Shown: positions 28,127 through 33,414 of the stretch, piece after piece
Layout: the number at the start of each line of letters is the position of its first letter
Numbering within the stretch: the first letter of the stretch is position 1
Origin: Acholeplasmatales bacterium
GTDB lineage: Bacteria; Bacillota_I; Bacilli_A; Acholeplasmatales; Anaeroplasmataceae
DNA: 33,414 nucleotides
Direction: 5' to 3'
Assembly (NCBI GenBank): GCA_017462645.1
Contig: JAFTQR010000010.1
Span: 1 to 33,414, forward strand
Position numbers and translations under genes: made by a program
Notes under the pieces: model-generated
Database searches by the model: none
Seen by the model: the letters and a program-made list of their open reading frames with translations, nothing else
What the model was told of the DNA's origin: nothing

Positions 28127-30424
28127 ATGATAAATAAAAATAGAATAGTTGAAGTATTATCAAGCACTTCATTAAGTTTAGAGCTTATAGCTGAAGTGCT
28201 TGAATGTAATACTTCGGATTTAAAACCATTATTAGATGAAATGGTAAAAAAGAATGAAATTAAATATTTAGAGGACAAAGCCTTATATAAAATTAATAAG
28301 AACGGAAAAAGATTAGATAAGGCATATGTGTATTCCTTAATTAAGAATAATAATATTTATGATTATTATATGATTCAAAAATCTATTAAGGCTAGCTATA
28401 AAGAAATTAATGCTATATTAGATGAGCTTATAAAGGATGGTAAAATAGATTATTTTGAGGAATATGATACCTATGGTGATATTAAGCTTGCAAGGGTTAA
28501 TGTAAAGCCACAGGGCTATGCGTTTGCTTATGTTGAAGAAGAAAATAAGGATTACTATATTCCTTTAGACTTTCTAAACAATGTATATGATGGTGATATA
28601 TGTACAATTGTACCTTATGAAATAGGTCATAAATTAATTAATGCCTATATTTATAAGGTAGAGGAAAGAGCACATAGCTATGTTATTGGTGTTTTAAAAG
28701 AAAAGAAAACTAGAAAGGGTATTAAATATTATATTAAATCTACAATGTCATCCTTTGATGTAAACGTAGGTGTTAGACCTGAAGCCTTAAATGGGGCTCC
28801 AATAGGTAGTATTGTAGAGGCGGATGTTATTTATCAGGGTACAGCTATTATTGGCAGTATTAAAAGTGTAGTAGGTTATCCTGATGATCCAGGTATTGAT
28901 ATATCTCAAATAGCCCTTGAATATGGCTTTAAAACAGCCTTTAGTGATGAAACAGTAAAAGAGATAGAGAATATTCCTGATATTGTATTAGAAGACCAAT
29001 TAGAGGGTAGAAGAGACTTTAGAAATAAGAATGTTATTACTATTGATGGAGATGATTCAAAGGACTTCGATGATGCTGTATGGGTAGAAAGGCTACCTAA
29101 TGGTAATTATCAGCTAGAGGTTTATATAGCTGATGTTGCTGAATATGTTAAGGAAAACACATCACTTGATAGTGATGCGTTAGATAGAGGAACATCTGTA
29201 TATTTAGCTGATAGAGTTATTCCAATGCTTCCAAGAAAGCTATCTAATGGAATATGCTCATTAAATGAGGGTGTTGATAGACTAGTATTAGCATGCTTAA
29301 TGGAAATTGATTTAAAGGGTAATCTAGCTAATTATGAAATAGTAGAGGGAGTAATTAAATCTAGCCATAGAATGACATATAAAAATGTTAATAAAATATT
29401 AGATGGTGATATTGATTTATCTAATCAATATTCTGATATTTTAGATATGCTTCATACTATGAAGGAGCTTTCGGATCTTATTAGAAAAAGAAGATATAAA
29501 AAGGGTGGTATTGAATTTGATACACTTGAGTATAAATTTAATTTAAATCAAGATGGCTCACCTAAGGAAATAATTAAAAGAGATAGATTAGATGCTGAAA
29601 AGCTTATAGAGGATTTTATGCTTATGGCAAATGAAACTGTTGCGTATCATATGAGTATTATGAATTTACCTTCAGTTTATAGAATTCATGAAAAGCCAGA
29701 TCAAGAAAAGCTTCATCAGGTATTTTCAAGCATTCAATCTATGAATGTTCCTGTTAAAAATATTAAAAATGATATTCATCCAAAGCAAATTCAAACTGTT
29801 TTAGAGGATGTATCAGATAATCCTAATAAATTAATTATTAATAATATGCTATTAAGAAGCATGATGAAGGCTAAATATAGTCCTGATAATTTAGGCCATT
29901 ATGGGCTTGCGATGAATTATTATTGTCATTTTACTTCTCCTATAAGAAGATATCCTGATTTAATGACTCATAGAATGATTAAAAAATTATATCTTCATCC
30001 TAATAATTTTGATGTAGATTTACAAAAATATGCTACAATAGTAGGTGAGGTATCGTTAAGAAACTCAGCTAGTGAAAGAAAGGCTATTGAATGTGAAAGA
30101 GCAGTAAATGATATGTTATTTGCATGGTATATGTCTAGCTATATTACTAAATCATTTACTGGCACTATAACATCAATGACATCATTTGGTATGTTTATTA
30201 CCTTGGATAATGGTGTTGAGGGTCTATTAAGCTATCAAAATATGAATGGATATTTTGAATATAATGAAGCAAAATATATAGCTATTGGTCCTAATAAGGT
30301 ATATCACCTTGGAGATAAGGTTAAAATAGTTGTAGTATATGCTAACAAAAAGGATAGAAAAATAGACTTTATGTTAGAAGAAGATTATAAAAGGGTTGAA
30401 AGAAATGAAAATTATTTGTTCTAA
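28127..30424 (+). CDS. rnr: Ribonuclease R
   Basis: Processive 3'-5' exoribonuclease of the RNB family that can unwind structured RNA and works with SmpB-tmRNA on stalled messages. It has 765 residues. A winged-helix N-terminus (about 1-65) is followed by cold-shock domains, the RNB catalytic domain with the Asp cluster DGDDSKDFDDAV (about 306-317), and a C-terminal S1 domain (FTGTITSMTSFGMFITL...GLLSYQNM). The Lys-rich tail of some RNase R proteins is absent. AAGGAG precedes the ATG. Its end overlaps smpB by 20 bp. Confidence 0.97.
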   Translation: MINKNRIVEVLSSTSLSLELIAEVLECNTSDLKPLLDEMVKKNEIKYLEDKALYKINKNGKRLDKAYVYSLIKNNNIYDYYMIQKSIKASYKEINAILDELIKDGKIDYFEEYDTYGDIKLARVNVKPQGYAFAYVEEENKDYYIPLDFLNNVYDGDICTIVPYEIGHKLINAYIYKVEERAHSYVIGVLKEKKTRKGIKYYIKSTMSSFDVNVGVRPEALNGAPIGSIVEADVIYQGTAIIGSIKSVVGYPDDPGIDISQIALEYGFKTAFSDETVKEIENIPDIVLEDQLEGRRDFRNKNVITIDGDDSKDFDDAVWVERLPNGNYQLEVYIADVAEYVKENTSLDSDALDRGTSVYLADRVIPMLPRKLSNGICSLNEGVDRLVLACLMEIDLKGNLANYEIVEGVIKSSHRMTYKNVNKILDGDIDLSNQYSDILDMLHTMKELSDLIRKRRYKKGGIEFDTLEYKFNLNQDGSPKEIIKRDRLDAEKLIEDFMLMANETVAYHMSIMNLPSVYRIHEKPDQEKLHQVFSSIQSMNVPVKNIKNDIHPKQIQTVLEDVSDNPNKLIINNMLLRSMMKAKYSPDNLGHYGLAMNYYCHFTSPIRRYPDLMTHRMIKKLYLHPNNFDVDLQKYATIVGEVSLRNSASERKAIECERAVNDMLFAWYMSSYITKSFTGTITSMTSFGMFITLDNGVEGLLSYQNMNGYFEYNEAKYIAIGPNKVYHLGDKVKIVVVYANKKDRKIDFMLEEDYKRVERNENYLF

Positions 30425-30857
30425 TAAAAAAGCTACGCATGAATATTTCATATTAGAAAAATATGAAGCAGGTATTAAGCTTAAGGGTACGGAAATTAAA
30501 TCAATTAGAGAGGGTAAATGTAATATTAATGATGCCTATGTAATATTAAGAAATAATAGACCTTATATTCTTAATATGTTTATCTCTAAATATGAGCAAG
30601 GTAATATCTTTAATCATGACGAATTAAGATCTAGAGAATTACTTTTACATAAGCATGAATGTGATAAGCTTGCTAGTAAAATAAAGCTTGAGGGCTTAAC
30701 ATTAGTAGCCCTAAAGGCTTACTTTGTAGGCTCTTTAGTTAAAATAGAAATTGCCTTATGTAAAGGTAAAAAGCTTCAAGATAAGAGGGAAGATTTAAAA
30801 CAAAGAGATGCAAAAAGAAATATCGAAAGAGAGTTAAAAAATTCCTATAGATATTAA
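30405..30857 (+). CDS. smpB: SsrA-binding protein SmpB
   Basis: SmpB binds the tRNA-like part of tmRNA and takes it to stalled ribosomes. The ATG at 30405 gives 150 residues; a TTG at 30396 in frame is less likely. Motifs: NKKATHEYFILEKYEAGIKL, GTEIKSIREGKCNINDAYV and a basic C-terminal tail (GKKLQDKREDLKQRDAKRNI) that enters the mRNA channel. It overlaps rnr and is followed by ssrA after 36 bp, so all parts of trans-translation are together. Confidence 0.97.
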   Translation: MKIICSNKKATHEYFILEKYEAGIKLKGTEIKSIREGKCNINDAYVILRNNRPYILNMFISKYEQGNIFNHDELRSRELLLHKHECDKLASKIKLEGLTLVALKAYFVGSLVKIEIALCKGKKLQDKREDLKQRDAKRNIERELKNSYRY

Positions 30858-30866
30858 TAAAAATTG

Positions 30867-30875
30867 TGCTATAAT
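30867..30875 (+). promoter_or_regulatory. Extended -10 promoter for ssrA inside an inverted repeat
   Basis: TGC-TATAAT (30867-30875) lies 18 bp before the tmRNA 5' end. It is embedded in the inverted repeat AAATTGTGCT/AGCACAATTT (30861-30888), with its last five bases in the 8-nt centre. Confidence 0.6.
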
Positions 30876-30893
30876 ATAAGCACAATTTCATAT

Positions 30894-31295
30894 GGGCTTG
30901 TTATGGATTCGCTATGATTCATGAAGTTTTGTAAGCATGTAGCAGTAGACTGCTTTAAAAACGTCGAGGTTTAAATAACCGCAGAAGAAAACAATGATTA
31001 TGCATTCTTAGCTGCAAGAAGCAATTCTTGTGCTAACTATGCTTTCGCTTGCTAATAATATAATATAAGCGGCTCACCCTAGAAATCTCCCATGTTTTTA
31101 GGCTTGAGTTTTATTTCAGTGGGATATATCACTGCTGTGCTACTCTAACAGTAAATGATGAATACAATAGAGTGTAGTCAGTTTTTGGTTTGCTTATTCG
31201 CTTAGGGCTGATGAAGTATTTTGGATAAGATAAACATGTAGAAAGCAAAATGAATTGGGTTGTATACCGGGGTTCAAATCCCCGCAGGTCCACCA
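30894..31295 (+). ncRNA. ssrA: Transfer-messenger RNA (tmRNA)
   Basis: 402 nt. The 5' end GGGCTTG pairs over seven positions (two wobbles) with CAGGTCC before the encoded ACCA at 31292-31295. GGATTCG near the 5' end is conserved. The T-arm is CGGGG-TTCAAAT-CCCCG (31268-31284). The tag reading frame starts at GCA 30981 and ends with TAATAA (31053-31058). The 24-residue tag begins AEENNDYAFLAA and ends ANYAFAC. The ending resembles Mollicutes tags (-NYAFA) with an extra Cys instead of the common -ALAA. Position directly after smpB confirms the call. Confidence 0.95.
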
Positions 31296-31307
31296 TAAGA
31301 GAACACA

Positions 31308-31338
31308 GGTTTGATACAGTGTATCAGGCCTTTTTTTT
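31308..31338 (+). terminator. Intrinsic terminator of ssrA
   Basis: Stem GGTTTGATAC/GTATCAGGCC (two T-G wobbles, loop AGT; 31308-31330) followed by T8. Confidence 0.9.
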
Positions 31339-31447
31339 GTGCTTTTTTTAGGATTCGAGTCTCCTACGTATTTTTCTATAACGATTATTAATATAAAAAA
31401 ATAAGCAAAATATGGGTTCGAAACTCCGTGCTTATCAAAACTATTCG
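31339..31447 (+). other. Gene-free stretch with tRNA-like fragments
   Basis: No coding region is seen. Two pieces look like T-arm/acceptor remnants: GGATTCGAGTCTCC around 31352-31365 and GGGTTCGAAACTCC at 31414-31427. The second is framed by a 7-bp inverted repeat, ATAAGCA (31401-31407) and TGCTTAT (31429-31435), followed by CA, like a tRNA acceptor stem without its other arms. They could be scars of past integration at tRNA or tmRNA ends; neither forms a complete tRNA. Confidence 0.35.
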
Positions 31448-31537
31448 TTAAACGATTTGAGCGGGTGGTTTCAAAAAAAAGAGGGTGGTTTCAAAATTAA
31501 ACGATTTGGCTAGGTGGTTTCAAAATTAAACGATTTG
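31448..31537. repeat. Short tandem repeats at the 3' end of the recombinase gene
   Basis: Two full 25-bp units (GGTGGTTTCAAA...AAACGATTTG) lie at 31484-31508 and 31513-31537. A partial copy of the left half is at 31464-31476 and a copy of the right half (TTAAACGATTTG) at 31448-31459. Full units recur every 29 bp. The last unit encodes the final residues of the recombinase (KSFNFETT, read on the minus strand). Confidence 0.85.
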
Positions 31538-32121
31538 CCAATTTTATGTTCTTTTACTAATCTAAAAAATGTTCCTCTAGATACACCAATTATTTTAGCA
31601 GCTTCAATATTTGTTAATTCTTTATTTAAATATTTATCTAGTATGTCATTAACATTAGATGGAAGAATAGCTTTTGGTCTACCAAATTTAACACCTTTTT
31701 CTTTAGCAATTCTAATTCCTTCAGCTTGTCTTTGTTTGATGTTAGTTCTTTCATTTTCAGCTACAAAAGATAAAACCTGAAGAACTATATCAGATATAAT
31801 TTTTCCAACGAGATTTTTACCTTCAATTCTAGTATCAAGAAGCGGCATATCAAGTACCTTAATATCAGCGCCTATTGTTTTAGTAATTCTTGCCCATTCT
31901 TCTAAAATCATATGATAATTTCTACCAAGACGGTCTATTGATTTAATTATCAATAAATCGTCTTTTTTTAATTTCTTTATAAGCCTTTGATAATTAGTTC
32001 TAACAAAATCTTTACCAGACTCTTTATCGATATAGATATATTTATCATCTATATCAAATGCTTTAATTTCTTCATATTGTCTATCTATTTTTTGTTGTTT
32101 AGTTGATACGCGAATATATAG
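31510..32121 (-). pseudogene. Serine recombinase (resolvase/invertase family), 5' end lost at a junction
   Basis: About 203 residues remain. The catalytic Ser is in LYIRVSTKQQ at the very start. The conserved IDKESGKDF and the SIDRLGRN motif (catalytic Asp/Arg residues) follow, then a long helix with FVAENERTNIKQRQAEGI, the hinge GVKFGRPK and a Hin-like helix-turn-helix (TNIEAAKIIGVSRGTFFRLV). Members normally begin only 3-6 residues before YIRVST, but here no start codon exists there: the frame continues open for about 85 codons up to an ATG at 32382, antisense to the methyltransferase. So the gene has lost its first few codons at the head-to-head junction near 32120, or that junction is artificial. 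Function, if intact: site-specific inversion, resolution or transposition. Confidence 0.8.
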
Positions 32122-32122
32122 A

Positions 32123-33414
32123 TGTGCTGGTACAGGAAATTTGGAAGATGTTTTGACCGATGAAGAGTTATCACACGTTATTATAAATACATATGAACTT
32201 AAGGAATGGTATGTTCTTAAAGACAGGATTGGACATAGAGTTAGATATATTATACCGCCAATTCCACAACCACCCAAAGAATTACCAGATTTAAATGAAG
32301 AAGGTTTTTTAAGCGGTGCAAATGCATTATCTAAGGATTTTATTGATTCTGTTTTAAAAATAATTGATGAAACTAAAATCAAAGAGAAAGTAAATATTAT
32401 CTTATATGAAAATCCACCATATGCTGAAACTACAAGTATAGAATTTCAAAAACGAAATCAAGGAAAAGAACAATCAGATTGGAAAAATTCGTACGTAGTT
32501 AAAGAAATGAAAAAAGATGTTAAAGGACCAGCATCGAATGATATGGGAAATGCATTTATTTGGTCAGGTTTCAAATATTTCTTAAAAGATATAAACGATA
32601 GTTATGTAATTTTTTCACCTGCTAAATATTGGAAGGCTCAGCATTTAATTAATAAAAAATTTATTGATGGGTATGCATGTAATAGAAGCTTTTTTCATGC
32701 ACCAACTCCAGCATGCATAATGTTATGTCTTTGGAGTAATGAAGATGAAATAATTGATGAAATTGAAATTAATGCAATAAATTTAGACGAACATGAAGGT
32801 TTCATTGATGAAGGTTTTATTAAAGTTAAAAGAATTTATTCGTTATTTAGTGACAGATTTTATGATAATCGTACTTTTGATGATGATACATTTGATGGTA
32901 TAGTTTGTGAATTGGATGGTACAGAATCATTTAAAGAAGAAAGTCAAATTAGATTGAATAAGAATTATAATAGTAATATATTAGGATATTTAGTGGCACA
33001 AGCTTCAGGTTTTGATAATAACAGACTTTTATCTTCATTTCATATATCAGGTAGATATAATGCGAATGGTTTTTATTTAAGAAATGACTCTTTTATAGAT
33101 AAACTACCAATATTTGTTGCTTCTAGATATTCTGATCATTATAACGATTGGAAGATAATGTCGATGATTATGAAATCTGCTGATATGGCTGATAAATATT
33201 ATGAAGACATAAAAAATGGTAAATTGAATAACTTTTTATGCAAGTGTTTAATATGGGTATCATTATCACATTATCCACATATGCGTTCTTTAAAAGGAAG
33301 TGATAATAGGTTATATATTAATCAAATTTGTTTTGATGGTGATGACACATTAGCTTCAATTAAATTAAAAGAATTTATTTTAAATGGATATATTTTAACG
33401 CCTGAAGAAGAAGA
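32123..33414 (+). pseudogene. Adenine-N6 DNA methyltransferase (type IIG/Eco57I-like), N-terminus missing, runs off the window
   Basis: The frame is open from the junction to the last base (about 430 residues) with no start codon at its head. It begins exactly at motif I: CAGTGNLE, which in intact enzymes is preceded by DP or similar. Motif IV, the adenine target motif NPPY, is at 32411-32422. Downstream, FIWSGFKYFL, VIFSPAKYWK and later segments fit the catalytic and target-recognition parts of such enzymes, and the rest lies beyond the window. Without the sequence before motif I it could not bind SAM normally. Glu is nearly always GAA and AGCT is rare, unlike the core genes. The exact class (orphan methylase, type IIG or type I-like) cannot be told. 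Confidence 0.72.

Noticed and set aside
31352-31365. A complete tRNA gene after ssrA
   Set aside because: Only a T-arm-like piece is present, and the anticodon and D arms cannot be found.
31448-31537. CRISPR array
   Set aside because: Too few units, spacers of only about 4 bp, and one unit is part of a coding region.
31510-32382. Recombinase as a 290-residue protein starting at 32382
   Set aside because: The first ~85 codons are antisense to a clear methyltransferase frame with the NPPY motif nearby and have no similarity to recombinase N-termini, so the extension is accidental.

Overview
This is an AT-rich (roughly 30% GC by eye) bacterial chromosome segment carrying ordinary low-GC Bacillota housekeeping genes in tightly packed runs. 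The genetic code is standard: Trp is TGG, and TGA is used as a stop (for example at the end of miaA and ruvB). Two genes tie it to an endospore-forming lineage of Bacilli. One is a Cys-rich CotY/CotZ-like coat protein (21655-22086, minus). The other is a small cytoplasmic LysM protein just upstream of ruvAB-queA-tgt, where Bacillus carries safA upstream of the same cluster. The tmRNA tag ends in NYAFAC and resembles the YAFA tags of Mollicutes such as Mesoplasma more than the usual LAA ending. I would place the organism in an uncultured Bacilli lineage near the Erysipelotrichia/Mollicutes branch; this is inference, and no species is claimed.

Layout. 1-481: C-terminal part of an acidic repeat protein with a terminal membrane anchor. 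498-7198: mismatch repair and tRNA/shikimate genes (mutS, mutL, miaA, aroK, aroQ), with overlapping or nearly abutting genes, then efp with its own promoter. 7220-9519: a CNNM/HlyC-type transporter, a small membrane protein and fabZ. 9574-12792: a division/wall remnant (divergent murG, murB, ftsZ). 12804-16241 (minus): a 1145-residue coiled-coil protein convergent with ftsZ and transcribed divergently from a broken SAM methyltransferase gene. 16936-21632: SafA-like LysM protein, ruvA, ruvB, queA, a cyclophilin and tgt. 21655-22086 (minus): coat protein. 22220-22852: a membrane-anchored EIIB-like protein without the catalytic Cys, paired with HPr. 22911-27735: pepV, trmB, a peptidase S51-like protein, pheA and pyrimidine-nucleoside phosphorylase. 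27813-31295: the secG / rnr-smpB-ssrA trans-translation and RNA decay block.

After the tmRNA 3' end and its terminator (about 31340 onward) the sequence changes character. It holds tRNA-like fragments, a short tandem repeat array running into the 3' end of a Hin/resolvase-type serine recombinase gene, and a head-to-head junction where that gene, lacking its first few codons, meets an adenine-N6 DNA methyltransferase gene, lacking everything upstream of motif I. This is either an inverted (possibly phase-variable) arrangement of a restriction-modification locus caught in the OFF state, or an assembly chimera. It is the most anomalous part of the window.

Best candidates for something undescribed: the recombinase/methyltransferase junction with its repeat array, the giant coiled-coil protein beside ftsZ, the Cys-to-Asp EIIB-like membrane protein coupled to HPr, and the Mollicutes-like tmRNA tag with an extra terminal Cys.
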